This document shows positions 18,104 to 25,405 of a DNA stretch of 64,000 nucleotides, piece after piece (positions within the stretch are counted from its first letter, which is position 1; each line of letters starts with the position of its first letter). Position numbers and translations under genes: made by a program. The notes beneath the pieces are model-generated. The model worked only from the letters and a program-made list of their open reading frames with translations, made no database searches and was not told the origin of the DNA. Source of the DNA: Sedimenticola_A sp040506425 (GTDB lineage: Bacteria; Pseudomonadota; Gammaproteobacteria; Chromatiales; Chromatiaceae). The stretch is taken from NCBI GenBank assembly GCA_965224515.1, contig OZ245051.1:2852001-2916000 (forward strand), given 5' to 3'.

Positions 18104-19924
18104 ATGCCAGACCATCGCCCTGCCGCCGGCAGCCTGGCCCTGTATAAAATCAGGCCAGCACTCGTCACTGCCGTCAGCGATAAAATCGACATCACCCTGG
18201 AAGGGGGAAAGAGCAAGCGGGTACGACCCAAGGATATCTCGATACTCCACCCCGGACCCTTGAAAAGTCTGGGGGATCTCGGTGAGCCCGATGGAGACGT
18301 GGACGAGGCATGGGCTCTGCTGGAAGGCGCCGAGACCCACCTGGAGGAGCTTGCGGAGCTGGCTTTCGGCGATTACACGCCATCTACAGCGTGGGCTGCC
18401 TGGCAACTGGTTGCCGATGGTCTCTATTTCGAGGGGACACCCCAGAGCATAGTAACCCGCACCGAGTCCCAGATCTCCGAGGACAGGGCCCAGCAGGAGG
18501 CGAAAGAGGCCGCGGAGCGTGACTGGGAGAGCTTTATTGGACGTCTCAAGTCACGCCAGCTGGCAGAGAGTGACAGGGAACGCCTGGTGGAGGTGGAGCG
18601 CCTGGCCCTCAAGGTCAATGACAAAAGCCAAATTCTCCAGGCCCTGGGCCACCAGGAGAGCCCTGAAAACGCCCACCGCATGCTGGTGGATGTCGGCTAC
18701 TGGGATGTGTCCCGCAACCCCTATCCGGCACGACAGTCCCTGGTTGAGACTGACCCCGACCTGCCGGTGCCGGAGATGCCTCCCCAGGAGCGACTCGATC
18801 TGACACACCTGCCCGCCTACGCCATCGATGACGAGGGCAGCGATGATCCTGATGATGCCATCAGTCTCGATGGAGATCGGATCTGGGTGCATGTGGCGGA
18901 TGTTGCCGCGCTGGTTCCCGTTGACTCCGGTCTGGATATCGAGGCGCGGGCGAGGGCGGCCAACCTCTATATTCCAGAACGCATCGTGCACATGCTGCCA
19001 CCTGCCATAACCGGTGTGCTTGGACTGGGCCTGCAGGAGGTATCACCAGCGCTCTCTTTCGGTTTTCGTCTCGATGAAACCGGTGAGCCGAGGGACCTGC
19101 AGATTGCCCCAAGCCTGGTCAGGGTCAGCCGCCACAGCTATTCAGAGATCAACGGGCGCATGGATGAGGAGCCTTTCGCCAGCCTGCAGCAGATGGCGGA
19201 AACCTACCGGGCCCGCCGAAAGGCTGCCGGTTCTGCATCCATCGATCTGCCTGAAGTCAGCGTGCGGGCCGGGGCGGAGGGTATAAAGATCAAACCTCTG
19301 GATCGTCTTCACAGCCGCCAGATGGTGACAGATGCCATGTTGATGGTGGGCGAGGCGGTTGCACGCTATGCCATTGAGCAGAATATACCCCTTCCGTTTG
19401 CCACACAGCCGCCTCCGGAGAAGCCTGCAGAGCCCCAGGGTATGGCTGAAATGTACGCCTACAGGCGTCAAATGAGGCCATCAAAATCGAAAACCCTGGA
19501 GGAGCCGCATTCCGGCCTGGGGCTGGAGGCTTACACCCGTGCAACCAGTCCACTGCGCCGTTATCTTGACCTGGTCACACACCAGCAGTTGAGAGCACAC
19601 CTGGGTGGGCAGACACTGCTTTCGGTGAGTGAGATATCCGAGCGCATCGGGGCCACCGATGCGACTGGTGGTGCCATACGCAGGGCAGAAAGGCTCTCAA
19701 ATACACACTGGAAGCTGCTGTTTCTTAAAGAAAATCCAAAGTGGCAAGGTGGTGCCGTGGTGGTCGAGATGAATGACCAGAGGGCCACACTTGTTATTCC
19801 CGAACTGGCCTTTGAAACCAAGGTGCGGGTGCGTAGGGATTTGCCCCTGAATGAAGAGGTAAAGGTTGCGGTCAGGGAGGTAGACCTGGCTGATCTGACG
19901 GCCTGGTTCAGGGTCATTGAATAG
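18104..19924 (+). CDS. RNB-domain exoribonuclease (RNase II/R type)
   Basis: This 606-residue protein belongs to the RNase II/RNase R superfamily of 3'-5' exoribonucleases. The RNB active-site block is clear: YAIDDEGSDDPDDAISLDG holds the metal-binding aspartates, followed by IWVHVADVAALVP. Further on come YIPERIVHMLPPAI and the C-terminal YTRATSPLRRYLDLVTHQQL. The N terminus (about 1-200) is less typical and shows no clear paired cold-shock domains, so I do not name it rnb or rnr. ATG 18104 is preferred because CACGGGA precedes it; ATG 18074 is ten codons upstream. A shorter S1-like C-terminal domain is plausible (about 540-606). Confidence 0.88.
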   Translation: MPDHRPAAGSLALYKIRPALVTAVSDKIDITLEGGKSKRVRPKDISILHPGPLKSLGDLGEPDGDVDEAWALLEGAETHLEELAELAFGDYTPSTAWAAWQLVADGLYFEGTPQSIVTRTESQISEDRAQQEAKEAAERDWESFIGRLKSRQLAESDRERLVEVERLALKVNDKSQILQALGHQESPENAHRMLVDVGYWDVSRNPYPARQSLVETDPDLPVPEMPPQERLDLTHLPAYAIDDEGSDDPDDAISLDGDRIWVHVADVAALVPVDSGLDIEARARAANLYIPERIVHMLPPAITGVLGLGLQEVSPALSFGFRLDETGEPRDLQIAPSLVRVSRHSYSEINGRMDEEPFASLQQMAETYRARRKAAGSASIDLPEVSVRAGAEGIKIKPLDRLHSRQMVTDAMLMVGEAVARYAIEQNIPLPFATQPPPEKPAEPQGMAEMYAYRRQMRPSKSKTLEEPHSGLGLEAYTRATSPLRRYLDLVTHQQLRAHLGGQTLLSVSEISERIGATDATGGAIRRAERLSNTHWKLLFLKENPKWQGGAVVVEMNDQRATLVIPELAFETKVRVRRDLPLNEEVKVAVREVDLADLTAWFRVIE

Positions 19925-20040
19925 CGGGGAACATCTCGCTTTTTTTGGGACCTCTCCCTATACTGGTCCCCCTAAAAATTTAAATGTCTGTACAAGGCCG
20001 GTAACTGGCTGGAACCGGCAGGCAGAAATGGAGAGCTGAA

Positions 20041-20238
20041 ATGACCGCAGAGCAAGAGGTCAAACCCCTCAGTACATCTGAATTACAGGGACCATCCCAG
20101 GACTTTGCCGATTATTGCGAAGCCGAATTCGAGCGTCGTCGCAACTCCGGAGAGCCCTTTGATGAGGCAGAATACCGGGAGGCGATGGATATGACGCTGC
20201 GACGTCTAAAAGCCCTGGAAGATGAGGGTTACGCATGA
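20041..20238 (+). CDS. Small acidic hypothetical protein (65 aa)
   Basis: A 65-residue, strongly acidic helical protein with no signal peptide or membrane segment. A good ribosome-binding site (GGAGAG, five bases before ATG) precedes it, and it overlaps the next gene by four bases (ATGA). It is therefore translationally coupled to the SMC-like ATPase and is likely a partner or regulator of it. I do not recognise the family. Confidence 0.75.
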   Translation: MTAEQEVKPLSTSELQGPSQDFADYCEAEFERRRNSGEPFDEAEYREAMDMTLRRLKALEDEGYA

Positions 20239-22154
20239 TCATTACTGACATTTCCGCCCAGGACGTTCTCAAGTACGACAGGCTGGAGCTCAGCGGCCTG
20301 CCTGAGTCTGGTGTGATTGCAATTGGCGGTCCCAATGAATCAGGCAAGAGCACCATCGGCGAGACCATCTGTTTTGCACTCTTCGGACGAACATTCTCCC
20401 TGGAGCCCGGCGAACTTCAGAAGATCATCCGCTGGGGTGAGAATCACTGCTCTGCAAATATCCGCTTCAAGGCGATTGATGACACCCACTACGAGGTGGC
20501 GCGCTTTCTCGACAGGGACGGCAATCACGGTGTCAGACTCAATCTTGTCGGTGAAGATGAAAACCCCGTTGCCAGGGGTGTTGAGGATGTCGAGAACGCC
20601 ATCTACGACATACTCGGCTATGGCTATGATGAGTTCATCGAATCCTTCTACCTCGCACAGCGGGAGATAACCACGCCCCATCCCCACAGTTATGCAGTGA
20701 AGGCAATGGCAGGACTCTCCTCCCTGGAGTATGTCTCCTACGAGTTCGAAGAGGAGGTTCGCCATGAAGAGGCGGCAATCAATGAACTGGACCAGGAGAT
20801 CGCGGATATCGACCAGGAGTTGGAAGATCTCGGCATCGATCCGGGCCAGCTCAACTCCCTTGAGGCTGAACGCGGGACGTTGGCAGCCTCCGAGGCCCGT
20901 CTGCAGGACGAGATAGAAGATCTGGATACCACCTCCTCTTTTTACCAGGATGCGGTACCTAAAATCCGCTCTGCCACCTCGGCCCTCGGCCGGACCCGTT
21001 TCCTGCGTTTTGTCAGCCTGCTGCTGGCGCTGGTTGCAGGTGCAGGGTGGGGCATGATCACCCGAATGCCGGAACACCAGTACACCCAGCAACTGGAAGG
21101 CCTGCTGCAGCAGTACATTCCCCAGTGGGGCACGCAGTACGTACCCTGGCTACTTTATGGGGCCGCCGCTTTCGGTGTCCTGTTCATCCTGTTCATAATC
21201 AGGGCCGCCATGCTCAAAAGCCGGATCAGCAGGCTCAAAGAGGCAGGCACCACGCTGTCTGAGAAGCTGGGGGCGATTCACCAGGCCGTACCCGAAAGTG
21301 AACAGCTGGCAGCACCCGAGAACCCGGTGGAGGAGGGTGCAGAAGAGGTGGCGGATACTGACACCCAGCGTCCGGGGGATGCCGAGATCGCCACCATCTG
21401 CCAACGCATCGCCTCTGCCGAAGCCTCTCCACCTGAAGTTCGCGATGCTGTCGGGCGTGAGCTTGCCTGGATGCGACGTGAGCGTCAGCAGCAGCAGGAG
21501 AGCATTATCAGGCTCGACCAGGATATCTGGAATGAGAAAGAGCGCCTTGGCAAGGCTGAGAAACTCAATGACGTGGAGCAGGCGCTGGAGCAGAAGATGG
21601 AAGAGCACCGCCGCCGTATTCACCAGCGTGAACTGGCTTCTGAACTGCTGGGTGGTGCAACCAAGCAGCTCTCCCAGCGCTTCAACCGCGACCTGCGCGA
21701 CCTGGTAGGCCGGACACTGCCGCTGTTTACAGAGAATCGCTACGAGCATCTGCAGATCGACGATGACCTCTCGGTCCGGGTATTCTCAAACGAGAAACGG
21801 GACTTTATGGATCTGGAAGAGATCTCCAGCGGTACCCAGCGTCAGATCATGCTGGCGGTGCGACTGGCGCTCTCCCAGGAACTGGTCAACAGCACAGTGG
21901 ATGGCAAGCAGTTCATCTTTCTGGATGAGCCTTTTGCATTCTTTGACCAGGAGCGCACCAGGAATTCACTCAAGGTGCTGCCCAATCTGAGTGATGACAT
22001 TACCCAGATCTGGATCGTTGCCCAGGAGTTCCCGGATGATCACATATTTGATCTGCCTATCGCCTGCACCCGCGAACAGCGTGGATTGATGGCCAGGCAG
22101 CAGGTGCTGGCGTCCACGCCGGAGCAGACGGTTGACGACAACGCACATTTCTAA
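20235..22154 (+). CDS. SMC/SbcC-like ATPase with two internal membrane segments
   Basis: This 639-residue protein has the split ATPase head of the SMC/Rad50/RecF class. Walker A is GGPNESGKST at residues 31-40. The ABC signature-like EISSGTQRQIMLA is near 531, and Walker B FIFLDEPFAFFDQER is near 558. Between the halves are coiled-coil stretches (about 165-235 and 400-480) broken by two hydrophobic helices, near 257-275 (FLRFVSLLLALVAGAGW) and 304-324 (WLLYGAAAFGVLFILFIIRA). The coiled coil is therefore probably anchored in the inner membrane with the ATPase head in the cytoplasm. B. subtilis YhaN has a comparable plan. It is flanked by small genes in the same operon. The function is unknown; membrane-linked DNA or nucleic-acid handling is inference. 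Confidence 0.85.
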   Translation: MIITDISAQDVLKYDRLELSGLPESGVIAIGGPNESGKSTIGETICFALFGRTFSLEPGELQKIIRWGENHCSANIRFKAIDDTHYEVARFLDRDGNHGVRLNLVGEDENPVARGVEDVENAIYDILGYGYDEFIESFYLAQREITTPHPHSYAVKAMAGLSSLEYVSYEFEEEVRHEEAAINELDQEIADIDQELEDLGIDPGQLNSLEAERGTLAASEARLQDEIEDLDTTSSFYQDAVPKIRSATSALGRTRFLRFVSLLLALVAGAGWGMITRMPEHQYTQQLEGLLQQYIPQWGTQYVPWLLYGAAAFGVLFILFIIRAAMLKSRISRLKEAGTTLSEKLGAIHQAVPESEQLAAPENPVEEGAEEVADTDTQRPGDAEIATICQRIASAEASPPEVRDAVGRELAWMRRERQQQQESIIRLDQDIWNEKERLGKAEKLNDVEQALEQKMEEHRRRIHQRELASELLGGATKQLSQRFNRDLRDLVGRTLPLFTENRYEHLQIDDDLSVRVFSNEKRDFMDLEEISSGTQRQIMLAVRLALSQELVNSTVDGKQFIFLDEPFAFFDQERTRNSLKVLPNLSDDITQIWIVAQEFPDDHIFDLPIACTREQRGLMARQQVLASTPEQTVDDNAHF

Positions 22155-22163
22155 CCCGCTCCC

Positions 22164-22352
22164 ATGACGGACCGGTATCAAAGCTGTGCTTTCTGCCGCT
22201 TCATGCGCAGCCTCGCATTCAGCGCCATCGGGGGCGGCCTCGCCGGCTACCTGGCACTGATGCTTGGCATGGAGCGCAATCATGCCATGATTGCTGCGCT
22301 GTTCGGTGCCATTGCCCTGGTTGGTTGGGTGTCACGCAAACGCAGTGACTGA
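22164..22352 (+). CDS. Small two-helix membrane protein (62 aa)
   Basis: A 62-residue protein with a CAFC motif near the N terminus and two hydrophobic helices (about 17-35 and 41-55), ending in the positively charged SRKRSD. It begins ten bases after the SMC-like ATPase and probably belongs to the same operon. No clear ribosome-binding site is seen, so translation may depend on coupling. The family is not recognised. Confidence 0.6.
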   Translation: MTDRYQSCAFCRFMRSLAFSAIGGGLAGYLALMLGMERNHAMIAALFGAIALVGWVSRKRSD

Positions 22353-22835
22353 CTACTGGGCTGCTGAAACGGCTTGAGGCTGAAGCAGTGAGGCCATGTC
22401 GCCCGGATTCATGGATATGATGAATCCGCGCTTGCCGCCGTTGATGTAGATTATGGGAAGCTCAAGAATGCCGGCCTCGCAGTAGACCGGCATTTTTTTT
22501 CGTGTGCCGAAAGGCGAGGTCCCACCCACCTGGTAACCCGAGTGCCTGTCGGCATCCTTGGCGGCACAGGGTCGCACCGATTTCACCCCGATCTGGCGGG
22601 CAAGATTTTTAGTGGAGACCTCCCGGTCGCCATGCATCAGTACAATCATAGGCTGCCTGTTTTCGTCCTCCATGACCAGGGTCTTTATCACCTGGTGCTC
22701 ATCCACGTCGAACAGTTGGGCGAACAGCGCTGTACCCCCGCCATCCTCGTAGGAGTAGGGATAACCTTCAAACTCAATTTTTGCCTGGCGCAGTACGCGC
22801 ACGGCCTGGGTAGTCGGGTGTTTATGTTTTGCCAT
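22353..22835 (-). CDS. ybaK: Cys-tRNA(Pro)/Cys-tRNA(Cys) deacylase, YbaK/EbsC type
   Basis: YbaK hydrolyses Cys-tRNA(Pro) mischarged by prolyl-tRNA synthetase. The 160-residue protein matches the family throughout: TTQAVRVLRQAKIEFEGYPY at the start, the DEHQVIKTLVMED block, the conserved lysine and GDREVSTKNLAR segment, and the signature QVGGTSPFGTRKKMPVY. The gene converges on the small membrane protein gene and diverges from the YtoQ-family gene. Confidence 0.93.
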   Translation of the reverse strand: MAKHKHPTTQAVRVLRQAKIEFEGYPYSYEDGGGTALFAQLFDVDEHQVIKTLVMEDENRQPMIVLMHGDREVSTKNLARQIGVKSVRPCAAKDADRHSGYQVGGTSPFGTRKKMPVYCEAGILELPIIYINGGKRGFIISMNPGDMASLLQPQAVSAAQ

Positions 22836-22905
22836 CGTAGCGATTCTCTATGGAAACTATATGATAGCGGAATCAGAGACGCCATGAACAAGAGGAGAAG
22901 AGGTA

Positions 22906-23352
22906 ATGTACGACTGGATTGTATATCTGTCAGGAGAGATCCACACCGACTGGCGCGAGCGCATCATCGAAGGTGCCCAGGAGGCCGAGCTGTCTATCCT
23001 GTTCACCAACCCCATTACCGATCATGCCGCCAGTGATGATTGTGGCGAGGAGTTGCTGGGAGAGGAGATCAATCCCTTCTGGCGTGACCACAAGGCGGCA
23101 AAGATCAATGCCATCCGCACACGCAAGCTGATCGAAGAGGCGGACCTTGTGGTGGTTCGGTTTGGCGACAAGTATAAGCAGTGGAATGCGGCGTTTGATG
23201 CCGGTGTCGCTTCTGCTCTCGGAAAATCCACCATCATCCTCCATGCCGCCGAGTTGACCCATGCATTGAAAGAGGTTGATGCGGCTGCACAGGCCGTGGC
23301 GGAGACACCTGAGCAGGTGGTAGAGATACTCAAGTACATCACCATGGAGTGA
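22906..23352 (+). CDS. YtoQ family protein
   Basis: A 148-residue cytoplasmic protein matching the YtoQ family throughout. It opens with DWIVYLSGEIHTDWRERI, has the FTNPITDHAASDDCG block and continues with DHKAAKINAIRTRKLIEEAD and FGDKYKQWNAAFDAG. The fold resembles nucleoside 2-deoxyribosyltransferases (NDT-like), which fits GEIHTDWR and the NAAFDAG segment, but no activity is established that I know of. AGAGG lies just upstream of ATG 22906. The gene diverges from ybaK. Confidence 0.85.
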   Translation: MYDWIVYLSGEIHTDWRERIIEGAQEAELSILFTNPITDHAASDDCGEELLGEEINPFWRDHKAAKINAIRTRKLIEEADLVVVRFGDKYKQWNAAFDAGVASALGKSTIILHAAELTHALKEVDAAAQAVAETPEQVVEILKYITME

Positions 23353-23846
23353 ACAGGGAAGGGCCTGTCCTGACCGCGCTAATATGTGACCCAGGTCAGG
23401 AAATAGCGTTAATAACGACAATATTTGTGTGCTTATTCCCGACAGACACGCTGCATGGTGGGTATAATTTCTGGTGTTAACTTGCCTGCCCCGATCCAGT
23501 ATCAGACGTGGATATGGAATATGCGAAGGAGATCAGCTGGGATCAATCCTGCTAGCTTGAACTGCAGCATCGTTGCAGATTCTGCAGCCCTTTGCAGCGC
23601 ACGGCAGCTTTCCCTTAGCCGTCTGAACAGTCCCCGCCTGCACGCTGATATCTCTTTTCACCCCAGACGCAGTCTCTGCTTCCTAACTCAATCCCAGTCC
23701 GATACTTCCCGTATCGCACGGGCACCTCTCGCTGTGTCCGGGTATATGAGTGTTCCAGTGAACAGCATACAGACGGGGTATGGCGAGACTGGGAGTGGGT
23801 CGGCAGTGTTTGTGTGATGGAAAATTCAGTATTCAAAGGAAAGACG
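23353..23846. other. 494-base intergenic region
   Basis: No convincing gene lies here. A reading frame at 23425-23817 on the plus strand has poor composition for a protein and overlaps the start region of the next gene. A possible promoter for that gene is TATAAT at 23463-23468 with CCGACA at 23439-23444 (18-base spacer); this would leave an untranslated leader of about 370 bases. An inverted repeat CCTGACC/GGTCAGG near 23369-23398 lies just after the YtoQ gene. Confidence 0.4.
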
Positions 23847-25154
23847 ATGTTAAAACAAATTATTGGCTCAACGGTCGCGGTATTACTGTTTTCCGGGTTA
23901 ATCAGTAACGGGGTGCTGGCACAAGTCGCCCTGCCCGGGGCAAAAATGGACAACAAGCGAATACCCCGGCCTGCCCCGATGGCGAAGGTCACCTCTCTGA
24001 AAGTCGTCAAAACCAGAAACACCAACTTCCCTTATAAATACGAGTACAGCTTCAGTAACAGTGGAGCGGTTGCCTTGTCGGGCTATCTCAAGAAAGCCTA
24101 TGCAGTGACCAATACCGGAAGGGAGATGCTTCTGCATACTGTCTCCAACAGGCTGGTGGTAACGCCTGGAAACAGCTCAAGTGGGGTGGAGCCTTTCAAT
24201 CTTAAAAAAGTGCCGCCAAAGGCACTGAAAGATATACGGAATTTCAAGCTGGATATCTTGTACAAAGGGAAAAGGCTGGCCTCGAAGAAGGTGCGGTTTA
24301 CTGTGCCGGCGACCAGTTCCGGCACCCGTATCAACAAGGTCCGGCCAGCAGCAGGTGCAGTGGCTATGGGACAACCCGGAGCTTCCAAGCCATCCCCGTT
24401 CGGCCCGAAGATAAACAGCAAAGTCACAGCGAAAAACCCTGCGCTGCTGCTGATCAAGGGGGAGCTGACTGATCTGAATATCGGAACTGAATCAAGTGGC
24501 AAGTGGTTTTGGGAGGCTACTGTTAAAAACAGTGGCAACGCGGTTATCAAAAAGAGCGATATGACCGTGCAGGGTATACAGAAGCACTTTTCATCCAATT
24601 ACCCCAACAAGCCGGCATCGGGATCGATCCTGCCCCAGGATCTGGCGCCGAACCAGTCGGTAACCGTCAAAAGATACTGGACCAGGTGTTGTGTTACCAA
24701 GGCATTGCAGGTCAACTTGCGTAACAACAAGACAAGCTCGGTTGTGGATAGCGAAGAGCTGACAAACCTGATGAACATTCCAAGCCGGCCTTTCGGAAAC
24801 AAACTGAAGATAAAAAATATAAGCTGGGATGACGCGGCAAAAGCGTGGCGTGTAACGATTAAAAATGACACGCCCTATGCCATCAAACTGGTCGTTCAGG
24901 GTTACCGGTTGCCCGGGGGGAACACCTCGGTAACCTGGCAGCCGGCGGGAGGGTTTCGTGTCACTGTGCCTGCCGGTTCCACCAAGGTAACCAAGAGTGT
25001 CAATCAGTCCCAGATGCAGCACGGAGACAAGCTCAAAGTGGCTCTTATCTTCGATACTGACAAGGGGTTCTGCGGAGACTACAGCACTGAGCAGAACTGC
25101 GGAGCGGAAAGGGGGAATATCACCACGATTCCTCAGAGCGCAGATTTCCCATAA
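23847..25154 (+). CDS. Exported protein of unknown function, three beta-rich domains
   Basis: A 435-residue secreted protein. The signal peptide MLKQIIGSTVAVLLFSGLIS ends near SNGVLAQ (about residue 26), and AAAGGAAAG precedes ATG 23847. An ATG at 23814 is an unlikely alternative, as it would put 11 residues before the signal peptide. Three segments look like beta-sandwich (Ig/CARDB-like) domains separated by Pro/Ala/Ser linkers: about 45-165, 205-315 and 325-420. Each has alternating hydrophobic strands with phrases such as WFWEATVKNSGNAVIKKSD and WRVTIKNDTPYAIKLVVQGY. Several Cys in domain two (RCC) and domain three could form disulfides. It is monocistronic and closed by a terminator. I do not recognise the family. 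Confidence 0.8.
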   Translation: MLKQIIGSTVAVLLFSGLISNGVLAQVALPGAKMDNKRIPRPAPMAKVTSLKVVKTRNTNFPYKYEYSFSNSGAVALSGYLKKAYAVTNTGREMLLHTVSNRLVVTPGNSSSGVEPFNLKKVPPKALKDIRNFKLDILYKGKRLASKKVRFTVPATSSGTRINKVRPAAGAVAMGQPGASKPSPFGPKINSKVTAKNPALLLIKGELTDLNIGTESSGKWFWEATVKNSGNAVIKKSDMTVQGIQKHFSSNYPNKPASGSILPQDLAPNQSVTVKRYWTRCCVTKALQVNLRNNKTSSVVDSEELTNLMNIPSRPFGNKLKIKNISWDDAAKAWRVTIKNDTPYAIKLVVQGYRLPGGNTSVTWQPAGGFRVTVPAGSTKVTKSVNQSQMQHGDKLKVALIFDTDKGFCGDYSTEQNCGAERGNITTIPQSADFP

Positions 25155-25218
25155 ACCCGGTCATAATGGTTTTGGGTAGAGGGTGGGCTCTCCAACACCT
25201 GTTAACGGACCCTGAATC

Positions 25219-25248
25219 AACAACCCCGGGAAACCGGGGTTGTTTCGT
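25219..25248 (+). terminator. Intrinsic terminator
   Basis: An 11-base-pair stem (AACAACCCCGG / CCGGGGTTGTT) with a GAAA tetraloop is followed by a short T-rich stretch. It lies 64 bases after the exported protein gene and before hrpB. Confidence 0.8.
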
Positions 25249-25405
25249 TATGGGTATTTGAAGAAACACACCTTGGCGCATTATGCCTCCTGGTGCATAT
25301 ATTCCGCTGTCCTCTGCAGGTGGCTGAAGTGTTAAAGTAAGATGCTCTCGAAACTGAAAAGAGCGAAAACGCTTCAGCGTGCTGCAGTCCGCTGCACCAA
25401 CCATA

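Noticed and set aside
23425..23817. A 130-residue open frame on the plus strand before the exported protein
   Set aside because: Composition is unlike a real protein (many Arg, Ser, Cys and Gln), there is no ribosome-binding site and no recognisable motif. The region is better read as intergenic.
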